DNA from: Dermacentor variabilis
Lineage: Eukaryota; Arthropoda; Arachnida; Ixodida; Ixodidae
Assembly (NCBI RefSeq): GCF_050947875.1
Contig: NC_134572.1
Span: 129,564,105 to 129,628,104 of the forward strand
Length of the DNA stretch: 64,000 nt
Direction of reading: 5' to 3'
A program made the position numbers and the translations under genes. Below are positions 28,960 to 39,470 of the stretch, in pieces. The notes under the pieces are model-generated. The model was not told where the DNA came from and did not search any database. It saw nothing but the letters and a program-made list of their open reading frames with translations. Positions within the stretch are counted from its first letter, which is position 1. Every line of letters starts with the position of its first letter.

Positions 28960-31740
28960 CCCCTTTTTTGAGAGGGGAGGGGGCAAGGATTACGGATATC
29001 CATCAGTTCAGTTTTCTAGGAACTACTTTAAACTGTTTACAAATGAGTCATGATTAACTATGCATGCGATGTCTGCAGGAAGCAAATTCCATTGACGAAT
29101 AATAGCGAGGAGGAGAAGTGAGTGGAAAAACAGTTAGTGCGGGCGAAGATGGGTTCCCTTTTAAGTTGGTGATCGAGTCGCGAAGACACATGGCGGGCTG
29201 GCCTGGTATTTAGAGTAACGTGGGACGATTGATGGAGGTAAGGTTTAAGACGGGCAGTAGCGTCAATAGCCTGCGTGTTTCGAGGGGAGGTAGTTTACTT
29301 GAAGATTTAATTTCTGTAACGCTTGATGTACGTCAGTAGATTCTTGGAATAAAGCGAGCAGCCTTACTTCGCAGGCTGCAGCTTGTGTTTGGGGTAGGCA
29401 TGGTGTGGAATACAAATTAAGGAGGTGTATTCAATTTTAGAACGTACTAAGGTGGTGTAAGCAAGAAGTTTGGTCTCCGAGTTAGCCGAGTGCGAACTTC
29501 GCCTTATCAAGCCAAGTGATCTGCGTGCTTTACTAACAATCGCGTCTACATGAATGTTCCATGAGAGACTGGATGACAAATGAACACCCATATATTTTAT
29601 TGTGCATGCAGAGGCTATGGGCATGTTGTTTAATATGTGACTGCATAACACAGGTTTATCTGCAGTCCCGAATCAGATAGCTTTTGTTTTATTATTGTTT
29701 ATTTCCATTTGCCACTTATTGCACCATTTACTGAGATTGTCTAAGTCAGCTTGAAGGAAGCAGATATTCTCATGGCTGTACATCACTAAGTCGTCAGCAA
29801 ATAGTCTGACTATGGAACGCACACCATTACTGTTGTCGATAATATAAACTAAAAACAAAATAGGACCGAGAACGGAAGCCTGCGGTACTCCAGATTTTAC
29901 GTGTATTAATGGAGACGAATGTTCTTTAACGACAACTGATTGGCACTGTTTAGTTGAAAAGTCGGTAATGCACCTAATTATTCTCTCATTTATGTCAAGA
30001 TCTGTCAGTTCTTGAATAAGCCGCAAGCGATAAATCTTGTCGAAAGCCTTCGCGAAGTCTACAAATAACGCATCAATCTGATGCAAAGATTGAAGGGAGT
30101 GATGCGTGCCATTAATTCAAACAGTTGCGTTTCGCAAGATCAACCATGTAAAAATCCGTGCTGATTCATAAAGAAAAAGTTACGTTCTGTAAGAAACTTC
30201 ATTACAGCAGATGAACTGATGTGTTGGAGAAGTTTACAACACGTGATGGTCAAAGAAATTGTCTGTAATTTGTTGGGTTAGACGAATCACCAGATTTGAA
30301 TACGGGAATTACGCGAGCTTCGTTCCAATCGATTGCTGAAAAAGTGTGGCTAAATGTGACATATTGCAGTTTTGAACGTTTTTAAGAAGCTTGGGGAAGC
30401 TGCCATGAGCATCAGGAGCCGAGTTAGCTAGAAGACGACTGATACATGACTGTACTCCTTCAGGAGTGATATCAATGTCGTGCATGCTTGAATGTCAGAT
30501 AGGGACCTGAAGGCTACTAGGTACAGCAGTCTCATCCGTGAGAACAAATGAATAAAAAAAAAAACTCGTTGAATTCGATAGCGACATGCGCCGGAGAAAA
30601 AATGTTACCATGCTTGGATGACGATACCGTCGAGTTCGATGCGTGATGTGGGTTAAGAAATTTCCAAAGTTTTGTTGTGTCATTGCGAAGCATGTTTGAA
30701 ATGTCGTGGTTGAAAAATGTACATTTGGCTGTTGTTATTATATGGTTCTGCATAAGTGCGCGTGCTCGCTATAGTGCCTCCAATATTTCAGAGATGCTGA
30801 TAGTTGAACTCTGGAATATGAACTTTTTTTTTTGTTAATGGAACGTTTCACATGCATCGAAAATCAAGTGTTTTGCGTGCAGTGCAGGCTGTTATTTAGA
30901 CTTTGGGCATATGCTTACCCAGTTCACTTATCCAAGGATTACCCAGTTCGCGTTTACGTCGCGATGATGGAACGACTGCAAAAAGTTGACAGAAAAGGTG
31001 GAAAAGTAATTGACAGGTCCGCTACAAATATCAGAGAATCTTCCTAATGAATTGCATCCTCGGTGGAAAATCCTCTTCAATCTACACGTGAGACGATTGT
31101 AACTTCCTTTAGTTTAAATGCATTTTTAGTATGATAGTCTTTTTTTTTTGAAATTGAGGAACTTAAGAATTATTGGCCGAGTATGGCCTGGTCTTTTCTT
31201 TCCTATTCTATGGGCGCGTTCAATTTCACCAGCTGAAATTCCTAAAGTTTTAGAAACGAACTCATTTACAAGCCCTTCCGCTTCCTGCCATGCCTCACGT
31301 CTTGCTCAATGATTCCTTTAAAGATAAAGTTGTTTTGACGCAATCTGCTATTGAGGTCGTCTACCGCCAAATTTCAGCGTTGCGATTGTTTCGATTCTAT
31401 GCTTTCCAGTTTGTACTGGGCATCCTTAAACATCCGAACTACCTCGTTAGGACCAGTGATTCCTTCTACTTTGGAAAGACGTCTCTTTAGATCGGTCACA
31501 TTCGTTTGGACGTCTTTTACTTTCACTAGGACGTCTTCCTGAAAATTTTTCTTTAGGGGCTGCCATATCCTTCACAATGGTTAGGAGTTGGTCTACCCTG
31601 TCAAGGCCGTGATTCATTTCGACGTCCCTCGCACGTAGTAGCAGATGCGATACACAAAACGAGACAAGAGACAGCCAGCCTGTCATGCAAGATTTAGCAG
31701 ATACGGTGGCCAGACGCAGCCACACCAGAGAGATCTATAT
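28960..31740 (-). mobile_element. CR1/L2-like LINE remnant with 2A-like motif, L1-ORF1-like domain and RT
   Basis: In - strand order: a hydrophobic start with SHLLLRARDVEMNHGL (31647-31603), a decayed 2A-like motif; a coiled-coil-like stretch (VKVKDVQTNVTDLKRRLSK); then DDLNSRLRQNNFIFKGI and, after a frameshift, FVSKTLGISAGEIERAHRIG and RPIILKFLNF (about 31360-31150), which match the L1-ORF1-type RNA-binding domain. The endonuclease is missing. An EN-RT linker follows (FFNHDISNMLRNDTTKLWKF, about 30720-30670), then QHGF (about 30150), FVDFAKAFDKI, GVPQASVLGPILFLVYIID, the catalytic FADD (29801-29790) and a thumb region (YMGVHLSSSLSWNIHVDAI). Multiple frameshifts and stops make it inactive. 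The outer boundaries are approximate. Confidence 0.8.
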
Positions 31741-32438
31741 TTATTATGAGAGGAAAGGCGAGATGTCGGCCTGAATTAACACTCTGACCCGCTGCTCGGG
31801 GTTGGGCTAAAGGGAATCGGTGTAGGTTGGGTACGCATTCGCTTTACTCTGCCGCTACAAGCGAAACAACCTACGCGGACACGACACGTACAGAGGTTTG
31901 TACCCATTACAAGCACGCGCAGTCGGGATTTGCATCCGCACAAATGGAGTATCTAAGTTTTTTTGGTATGGAACACTCACCTAGAAAGTGACCCCGCAGG
32001 CCTGGTTAGCGACAAGCAATTGGCCGCAAATCCCCCTTAGAAGTTTCCTTTACGTCGTCGTATAGTCGATGGCAGGGCGCTGCGTTCGGCGATGAGTGCG
32101 CTTGCCTTTTGGTGGCGCGCAGGCCTCGATGCACACAAGGGTGGGAGGTAAGATCAGCGTACAGTGGTGCACCGGTCCCTCCCACATGGTATCCGAGATC
32201 GCGTGGGCTTCTCGTCTAAATTCCAAAATTTGAATAATTTTTCAATCATTTACCTTCATTTTCAATCAGCATACCATCCGATACTTGATTGTATCCCACG
32301 CAGAAGACGTGCGTTTTGATGTGTTTTGCCTAATTGGGCTATATAGGTTACGGAAGACACGTTTGTTGGGCCGATACGCTGAACCCACGGTTTCGTCGAA
32401 ATTTAGGTATACTCAAATGATGGGACACTTGAAGGACG
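31741..32438. other. No gene recognised
   Basis: Intergenic sequence between two LINE remnants. I see no open frame or repeat of note. Confidence 0.4.
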
Positions 32439-32530
32439 TGAGTGAGTGAGTGAGTGAGTGAGTGAGTGAGTGAGTGAGTGAGTGAGTGAGTGAGTGAGTG
32501 AGTGAGTGAGTGAGTGAGTGAGTGAGTGAG
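32439..32530. repeat. (TGAG)n tail array of an I/R1-like LINE
   Basis: About 23 TGAG units on + (CTCA on -) adjoin the LINE 3' end on the - strand, directly after its AATAAAAGTTT. It has the same motif and position as the tails at 3807 and 60712. Confidence 0.95.
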
Positions 32531-33780
32531 TAAACTTTTATTTGATCCAGCAAAGCGCGATAAAACGCGAACCCGGCTAATCCCACAACGGGACTGACAG
32601 ATCTAGTCTGCCGGCCCGATCGCGGGCGCTATGGACGGCCAGGATTTGGTCCTCAGAGATGGGACTTCGCAGGAGCGCGTCCCACTCTTCCTTGGCGAAC
32701 TTCGGGCCCAGCGACCCGCACTCTCAGAGCATATGAGTCAGAGTAGCAACCTCACCACAGGCCACGCAAGAACAATTCGGATAAATATCGGGATATATGC
32801 TATTAAGGGACGCCGGATTTGGGTAGGAGTTCGTTTGCAGGAGTCTGAGTGTGACCGCCTGTGGCCTGCTTAGCTTGGAGTGAGGCGGCGGGAAAACCCT
32901 TCTCTCTAAGTAAAAGAATTTAGTAATTTCGTTGTGCGTGATAGGAGCGTCTCTGTGTCCGGGGAGAGAGTCGCCCGATTCGAGGGCAGCGCAGTCGGTG
33001 AAGCCACGCTCAGCCTCGTGGGCCGACTCGTTGAGCTTCAGAGGAACCCCCCCCCCCCCCCCCAATCGCCCCGACGTGTGCAGGGAACCAAAGGATCGAG
33101 TATATGGAGGTGTTGCCGTGTTTAGCGCCTTTCAGAATTTGAACTACCTGCCGTGCTACCCGGCGTTTCTAGAATGCCCTGACGGCGGCTTTCGAATCGC
33201 TATATACCCTGTCTCTCCGACCGTCTTGCATGGCGAGTACAATGACCACTTGCTCAGCCACCTCTGGGTTCGTCGTCCGGACGGAAGCACAATTGATGAC
33301 TTGCCCAGCGTGTCTACGACGGAAACCGCAAAAGCCTTGCCATCTCGGTATGCAGCTGCGTGCACGAAGCTTGCTTGGATCTTGTCAATGTTTATTTGCT
33401 TTAGTACGGTCAATGCTCTTGCCTTGCGACGACCTGCGTTGTGAACGGGATGAACGTTGCGGGGCAAAGGGGCGACCACGATCTTCTCCCCTATTTCTCT
33501 GGGGATTTGGGTGTTTTCAGGCAAGTTCTTGGTGGGTGCGAGTCCGATCTCCTCGAGGATACGCCTGCCGACCGGCGTGGTGGACAGCTGAGTTAGCAGG
33601 GCCCGTTCCTGAGCCTCGGCTATCTCCTCCATTGTATTGTGTACGCCGAGCCGAAGGAGGTCCTCGGTATGCGTTTTGACGGGCCGCCCAAGGGCTCTCT
33701 TGACAAATTTTCTAATGAGCGCATTAAGCTCTTCCCGCTCGGTCACTAAAGAGAGTTTCAGGACTGGTGCCACCTCTTGA
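32531..33780 (-). mobile_element. I/R1-like LINE 3' half with RNase H, CTCA tail
   Basis: The - strand encodes a connection region (LGVHNTMEEIAEAQERALL), then RNase H (ASFVHAAAYRDGKAFAVSVV at about 33380-33320), and after a frameshift and deletion the tail LNESAHEAERGFTDCAALES, HRDAPITHNEITKFFYLERR, PHSKLSRPQAVTLRLLQT and CVACGEVATLTHML. In related RNase H domains the first catalytic residue is Asp; here FVH replaces FVD, so the domain is dead. A poly-C run (33047-33063) lies at the frame break. AATAAAAG is followed by the CTCA tail. The RT domain is absent (5' truncation near 33780). Confidence 0.75.
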
Positions 33781-35055
33781 TAAGTTGCTTGTCATTGCAA
33801 CTTTTTTGAGTTCCAAACTACTTGTAATTTTTGTGTGGTGCATGGTGTGTTCAACATGATTTACGGGTCCTTTCTAGGCCATGAATACGAGATGCGCTAG
33901 CTATTGCTTGCACGTTTCTCGCGTATAGTACGTTTTTCGCACTTACATAATGCAATAAATACCACGTAAGAAACAAAACTAGACGACGCTTAAGCTTCGA
34001 CATTAAGTGTGGAACGCGATAGCCTTCAAAGATCCCTGAGGGCTTCTCACGCTTTCCGGCAACTGAAGCTCATGTAACCGTTGTGTTTACCGGCAAACGC
34101 TGGCGACGAACGCTATGCACGTAGGCGAGATTTGTGGTTCTTTTTTCGATAGTGCGCAAAGAACCGAGGAAACCGCGCCGCTCCTACTAAGACAGACCTC
34201 AAACAGCTGCTGAAATACGCTATCGCGTTAAAAGGGGTATGTGTTTGGGTTTCCGCGTAACAGAGTTATGTTCTCTCGTATATTCAAATTACAGTTCGAC
34301 GCTATCATGTCTGTAGGCTGTGCATAAGTCATACTTGACGATTTTTCTGACGCATTTTACTTTAAGAAATTCAATTAGTTCATTAACTTCTTTGCGCTAC
34401 ACGGAGGGCCTGCGTGGTTGGGTAGGCGTGGTTCAAACTGATGATTCCCGAAACGATGGTCGACGCGGGACACTGGACGTCGACGCCGTATTTTCTGCGA
34501 CACGGGGACTTTAACGCTATGGCTTTAAAATTGAGTGTTTCGCTTGTGGGAAACACGAATGCAAGTAAGGCATGCAGGCATTAATACCCGCAGTGTACGT
34601 GAAAACATTGTTGAAGGTGCTCCTTACCTTCGGGAACGTATCCGGGCACAGCGTAATCCACCTCAGTGGGTAGCGTTTCTTGATAATATAGTGAAATTGA
34701 AGAAATTTTAACTTAGCTCGCTTCAGCTCAAGTGTAGCTGAAGTGCTTTATTGTTTCGTGACTTTTATGTTATCCTGTCAATTACGGAAATAAAAAAAAG
34801 AGAGTGTTGCGTAGCCGTAGAGATCCTTTCTCATTAAAAAAAGAAGAAAAAAAAAACAGGCTTCGTCCGAAGTCGAAGCATTGAAAGGGACAGAGAAATT
34901 GAGCGTTGCGCCGAAGGGGAACGCCGGCGTAGGGAGCCTACAATGGCGGGGTGAGGAGCGCCGTCGCAGGGCGTCGAACCTCGATTATGCACGAAATGAG
35001 AGTGAAGGAAAAAACAAATTGGATGTGGTTTAGCTCGGCTATGCCAGGATATACG
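33781..35055. other. No gene recognised
   Basis: Intergenic DNA with A-rich runs near 34790-34860. Part of it (about 34860-35000) is GC-rich and may belong to the adjoining repeat. Confidence 0.4.
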
Positions 35056-35604
35056 TAGCGAAAGCTAAGGCATAGCATGGTTAGCCTTGGTTAACCTTGA
35101 TTGCAAGTCCAGGTTAGTCTGGTTGTCTAGCTATGTTGCGGCGTTTAGCTGCAGTCGTTCGGCGCGCTGTTCGTCTGTTTCCTGGGCGATTCGTTTTCTC
35201 TTCATCTCGTTCCGATGTCGATTCCAGGCCTCCTCCTGCTTGTCAGAATTGTCGCCATCCATACTGCCGCCTCAACTGTGGTTGCGGCGCACGCGAGCTC
35301 TCCTTTTCAATCCTCCGACATGTTAGCAGGAATGCGACGCATCTGGAGAAGCGAGCGGAGGCGAGCGCAACGACGAAGAACGCGGTGTGACGTCATACCA
35401 AAGGGCGGGAGCGGAAAGGCGTGGCGCTGCGCAGCGGCGGAACACCTGTGGCTCGGTGCCATTTAGTGGCGCATGCGCAGTAGTGACTAAGGAGCGAGAG
35501 AGAGAGAAATATCGGCGGTGATGCGCGCGGTGTGACGTCATATGCCTCCTCGGAGCACCGCCACGGCGAAATCGCAAGTTCGCGGCCAGTAAAGCTTTCG
35601 CTTT
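35056..35604. repeat. ~550-bp GC-rich element bounded by TAGCGAAAGCT / AGCTTTCGCTTTA
   Basis: The left boundary TAGCGAAAGCTAAGG and the right boundary TAAAGCTTTCGCTTTAAAA form short inverted termini. The interior is GC-rich and contains GTGTGACGTCATA twice (about 35386 and 35530). I recall similar sequence dispersed in ticks. Small open frames in all directions have no recognisable domain. Classification as a non-autonomous DNA element is an inference from the inverted ends. Confidence 0.5.
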
Positions 35605-35934
35605 AAAAACTTCCGGCATTCGTCAGAGCTCAAAGAAAGGATTAGCTGCATCCAGTTTGTTGTTTTATGTCCGTTACGCTCAGACAAACGCATACACCAC
35701 GGCGTGGTATGCACACGAGCTACCCAGCAGCACCAGTCGGTTTTCTACTGGGCTCGACAGTCAGGCAGCAGCAGCGCGGGAAAGACGAGGACACCAGGAA
35801 CAACAGCGAGACACGCTTCAATGCTCAGTAGGTGCTTGAGGCATCGCCGTCGACTGGTGATGCTGTTGCCATCAGTTGCTGGCACCAGCAGCTTCTTCTG
35901 CTGATGCCATGCAGAAGAAGCCCGAACTGGCCTC

Positions 35935-36140
35935 CGGCAGAGTCGACTGAGCGGGACGGCGCACCCGCTGGGCTCGGTAGCATTTTGCAGCCAAAGGCAC
36001 GGCGCGTCTCTGGAGACCATACACGCGTGCCCCGCGCGTGATCTGCGCATGGGCATCGCTACTGCGAAAGCGCGACAGTGGCGGCGCCGACGGTGAGAAC
36101 GCGCCTCGAGGGTCCGCGTAATTGCTATCGCAATAAAACG
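35935..36140 (-). repeat. Dispersed repeat, copy B (pairs with 1815-2015)
   Basis: Shares blocks with 1815-2015: CAGAGTCGACTGAGCGG, CAGCCAAAGGCAC, and GGGTCCGCGTAATTGC followed by TATCGCAATAAAA. The strand is assigned only from the shared FIAIAITRTLEA frame. No gene is inferred. Confidence 0.55.
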
Positions 36141-36211
36141 CTTGTGCACTGCCGCTTCGAGTGCACCTGAAAGAGCGTATGCTTGGGGCACGTTGGTAAT
36201 CCATAGTAATT

Positions 36212-37380
36212 TTTTTAGCGCACAAAATGAACACGGGACTGAACAGAACGACGCGGATGCAGCGCTAACTTACAACGTTTAGGTTTATTCTCAAGGTCGG
36301 TACATGCATATACAGAAAACAGACAGGGCCGGGCGCAGCCGCACTTGTATGAGTTTAGTACTTTAACGACAGGAAAGGTGCATATGCGTCGAAAGTTAAG
36401 ATAAAATGTCGTAAAGAAGAGATAATATGGATGCAAGATTAAGAGACAATGAAGAAATTGCGGCCACTGACCAAGTCAAGGTGAAACAACACAAAGACCT
36501 TTCGGGACCCGTACGGATTCCTTGATCACAAGTCAAGGTGAAATAACGCAGACGTCTCTGTGTTGTTTCAGCTTGACTTGGTCAGTGGCCGCAATTTCTT
36601 CATCATCATGTTACCTGACCAGACGAACTTTCGTGGAACTCTTGACAAGATTAACCAGACACCGCTGTGAAGCCATGCCCGTCGAGCCCCTCTCTGCGTT
36701 TTGTTTAGAAAATCAGATCCTTTTTTCGCGACTTCAATTGAAGGCGAACCAACACACGTGTCGCCAAGCTAGCGATCTCCGTCGCTTCAATTATTTCACG
36801 AGCCACTTGCGTCGGACTTCTTCCTATCGCGCTGCATTGCGTGTATATGGGATCGCACCCGCAGTTCCTGCAGTGAAAGGCGAGACCGGCCCGTGCCTCC
36901 CGTTCGTAAAAGATTTACGTGCTCACGTAGCCTATCACTTGCGTGGCGTCCCGACTGGCCATTGCATTTTTTCCCACAGTACAATAAGGGTAACTCGTAC
37001 ACAATGTTGCACTCACGTTTAACGAAGCTTTCCTTGTGCTCTTTTTTTTTCTGACAACTGAGCTTCTTGGAAGCGCCGTAACTGGCCTTGCACAGATTAG
37101 GAAGCTTGTTTGGCCCTGAAAGGACGACTTTATACATTTGCGTAATTTCCTATTTCCTTCAGCCTGTGCGAGTCATCGTGCATGTACGGCATTACTGCGC
37201 ACTTCTGCTTCATTCGCTTTCTTTCCGGTGCGCAGCCTAGCGGGCGCATTTGACGGTCTTAAGCAAACATTCGCTCACTGCTTTGACAACATCCTGCGGA
37301 AATGTGGCTTTTCTTTTTCCAGCCATCTACTTGTGCCGGGAAACTGTTACAACACTTCTGAAAACATAAACGGCGAAGCG
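36212..37380 (-). mobile_element. Penelope-like element, 3' part, left inverted arm
   Basis: The - strand reads HRLKEIGNYANVYKVVLSGP with NKLPNLCKASYGASKK, then CNIVYELPLLYCGKK, CNGQSGRHASDRLREHVNLL and RTGGTGR. This is the end of a Penelope-like RT followed by its C-terminal GIY-YIG endonuclease. The usual YIGQTGR core is changed to CNGQSGR, so the nuclease is probably dead. The 3' untranslated part runs outward to 36212 (AATAAACCTAAACG, then GTCCCGTGTTCATTTTGTGC on -). It mirrors 37577-38357 over roughly 0.8-1 kb and is interrupted by a foldback at 36449-36603. Confidence 0.75.
36449..36603. mobile_element. 155-bp foldback inside the Penelope left arm
   Basis: ATGAAGAAATTGCGGCCACT plus GACCAAGTCAAGGTGAAACA on the left is mirrored on the right, ending GGCCGCAATTTCTTCAT. 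The arms are about 45 bp with few mismatches. A third, direct partial copy (AAGTCAAGGTGAAATAACG) lies at 36531-36549. The right Penelope arm lacks this block, which points to insertion or local rearrangement. Confidence 0.7.
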
Positions 37381-37576
37381 TGCTTACAACCGCTCGCAGT
37401 TGCACATTAACTGCCGAAAGACAGGACTTTTCGATTCTTTTGCATAAAAATGTTTTCCGAGGAGGAACACGTGTGCTGGTTATATGAACCAAGGGCCAAC
37501 GAGCCACTTTTGCCATTTTCGTCGGGTCACTCCAAGTTGGCAAAGTGGGGCTTCGCAAAATTGACGATAATGATTG
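37381..37576. other. Centre of the inverted Penelope pair
   Basis: This ~200-bp spacer lies between the arms, where homology between them fades. It contains no recognisable domain. Confidence 0.4.
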
Positions 37577-38357
37577 CGCTTCGCTGTTCATGTTTTCACA
37601 AGAGTAGTAACAGTTTCCTAGCACAGGCAGATCGCCTGATAAAAAGAAACCCACATTTCCGCAGGATGTTGCCACAGCAGTGACCGAAAGTTCGTTTAAG
37701 ATGCCCAAACGCGCCAGAAAGGGCGCACAGGCTGAAGCAAATCGGAAATTACGCAAATGTAACAGTCGTCTTTTCAGCGCCAAACAAGCTTTCTTGTCTG
37801 TGCAAGGCCAGTTACTGCGCTTCCAAGAGAAAAAAAGCACAGGGAAAGCTTCCTTAAATGTGCGTACGATATCGTGTACAAGTTACCCTTATTGTGCTGT
37901 GGCAAAAAAATACAGTGGTCAGATGGGACGTCACGCAAATGATAGGCTACGTGAGTACGCAAATCTTGTGCCAACAGGAGGCACGGGCCATCTGGCCATT
38001 CGCTGCAGGAACTGCGGGTGCGATTCCATATACTGCAGCATGACAGGAAGAAGTTTGACGCAAGCAACTCGGGAAATTATTGAAGCGGCGTAGATCGCTA
38101 GCTCGGGCTACACGTGTGTCGGTTCGCCGTCAATCCAAGTCGCGAAGAAAGGGTCTCATTTTCTAAACAACACCCAGAGAGAGATTCGACGGGGATGGCT
38201 TCATAGCCGGGTCTCTTAATCTTGCAACCATTTTGTCTCTTCTTTACGACACTTGATCTTAACTTTCGACGCACATGCATCTTTGCTACCTTTAAAGTAC
38301 TAAACCCGTACAAGTGCGGCTGCGCGTGCCACTGTCTGTTTTCTATATATGCATGTA
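37577..38357 (+). mobile_element. Penelope-like element, 3' part, right inverted arm
   Basis: The + strand carries RNPHFRRMLPQQ, AHRLKQIGNYANVTVVFSAP with NKLSCLCKASYCASK, and in another frame KKYSGQMGRHANDRLREYAN (about 37900-37965), GGTGHLAIRCRNCGCDS and TREIIEAA. This is the Penelope-like RT end plus the GIY-YIG domain. YIG is changed to YSG and frames shift, so it is inactive. Its 3' UTR continues to 38357, is broken by a probable solo LTR, and resumes at 39121-39205. Confidence 0.75.
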
Positions 38358-39112
38358 TACTGTTGCGTTCTCCAGGGTAGCGTATCCCACCGCTGCCGAC
38401 CAATTGTTGCGATCCCTGGTTCTTCAACCTCGACCGGCGTTACTATTGGGTAGTGTGGGGTTGTCGGCAGGCCGCAGGCGTCCCGTAGACCATGGCGATC
38501 AGGCAGGGACGAGGCGACTTCTAGTGCGAAACTTACACGGTTTATTCAATGGTTGGTGAAAAAAAAAGAATAGAATGAAGTGAATAAGTACATTGCGGGA
38601 CCCTTTAAATAGGCCCACGAAAATCGTAGGCGGGATCTTGCTCACGTCAACGTCACGTGACATGCACTGAGTCCCACGGTGCTTGGCGGCGGCATCCCTT
38701 TCCCAGGACGGTGTTTTTCCGAGCTTGCCTCCGCTGGTGGCAACCCGCGGGTCCTGGGGATCGTAGGTAGCTGATCTCTCTTGCGCGTCGTTAGTTCGCG
38801 GGAAGTGCGTCTGGATGTTGATGGGCGGCTGATCCATTCTCCCACTTGAGGTCTTCACGAGCGTGCCTCCGCTGGCGGCAGCCCGGGGGTCCTGTCTGGT
38901 TCGTGGAAAGCGTTCTCCCTAGAGTATGACAGCTCGCGGAAAGGCTCTTCACGCTCACACAAATGGGGACTGTGAACACTGCGTTGCACCTGCCAGACCG
39001 GAAACCACTAGAGACAACCACAGAAAATCAGGAATCCACCCTCCATTTCGACGAGGCATGGTGGTTGCGCATCCTTTTTTTTCGGGGTGTTACACGCCAA
39101 CCGTAACAATGG
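38358..39112 (-). mobile_element. Probable solo LTR inserted in the Penelope 3' UTR
   Basis: On the - strand the block starts TGTTACGGTTGGCGTGTAAC and ends GAGAACGCAACA, giving TG...CA ends with a 7-bp near-inverted repeat (TGTTACG/CGCAACA). Inside are a TATA-like CCTATTTAAAGGG and an AATAAACC signal in the order expected of an LTR. Two related 35-bp segments (CTCCGCTGG(T/C)GGCA type) occur at about 38725 and 38862. Penelope sequence continues on both sides, so it is an insertion. I saw no clear target-site duplication, and no internal gag/pol is present. Confidence 0.6.
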
Positions 39113-39205
39113 CGACTCGCAATATAAACGAAACGTCGTAAGTTAGCTCTGTGTCAGCGTCGTTCCTTTCAGTCCTGTGCCCATTTTGTGCATTCAGAAA
39201 TTACT
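39113..39205 (+). mobile_element. Penelope-like 3' UTR, distal piece
   Basis: ATATAAACGAAACGTCGTAA, GTTAGCTCTGTGTCAGCGTC and CAGTCCTGTGCCCATTTTGT match the outer end of the left arm (reverse strand of 36212-36285). This shows that the right arm originally continued here before the LTR-like insertion. Confidence 0.7.
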
Positions 39206-39262
39206 TTGAGTGAACGTTAAAGAATATCCGGTGGCCATAAATTATTCCAGAGACCTCGAATG
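39206..39262 (+). mobile_element. SINE-like fragment
   Basis: GTGAACGTTAAAGAAT, CCGGTGGCCATAAATTATTC and CAGAGACCTC resemble the body segment of the Ruka-like SINE (GTGCACGTTAAAGAACCCC, GGTGGTC, TTCCGGAG). It is short and diverged. Confidence 0.35.
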
Positions 39263-39470
39263 CTACCTACTCCGGACAGTCCAACGGGCCAAGGAAGCCG
39301 CCGGGAGGCAAGAACTCTTGGCCGTGACCTCGGCGGGGCCCCAGCCCTCGCCAGACGCGAATCGTTCCGATTCGAAATAATGTTTTCGCCCTCACTCACC
39401 TCGACTGCGGCGTGTTGCATCACCCATTGCGCAGTTTTGAGACATTAAACCCCGCAATATTTAATCCTAC
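39263..39470 (+). mobile_element. Possible LINE 3' end
   Basis: The + strand reads LRTVQRAKEAAGRQELLAV, similar to the last residues (VQRA-type helix) of I/R1-like LINE polyproteins, then a stop. A segment with TTGCATCACCCATTGCGCAG and GACATTAAACCCCGCAATAT follows and looks like a retrotransposon 3' terminus. Confidence 0.4.

Noticed and set aside
34438..34460. CTGATGA...CGAAAC, resembling a hammerhead ribozyme core
   Set aside because: Only about 5 bases lie between the two core parts, so no stem II can form. Stems I and III were not found. Not near the Penelope copies.
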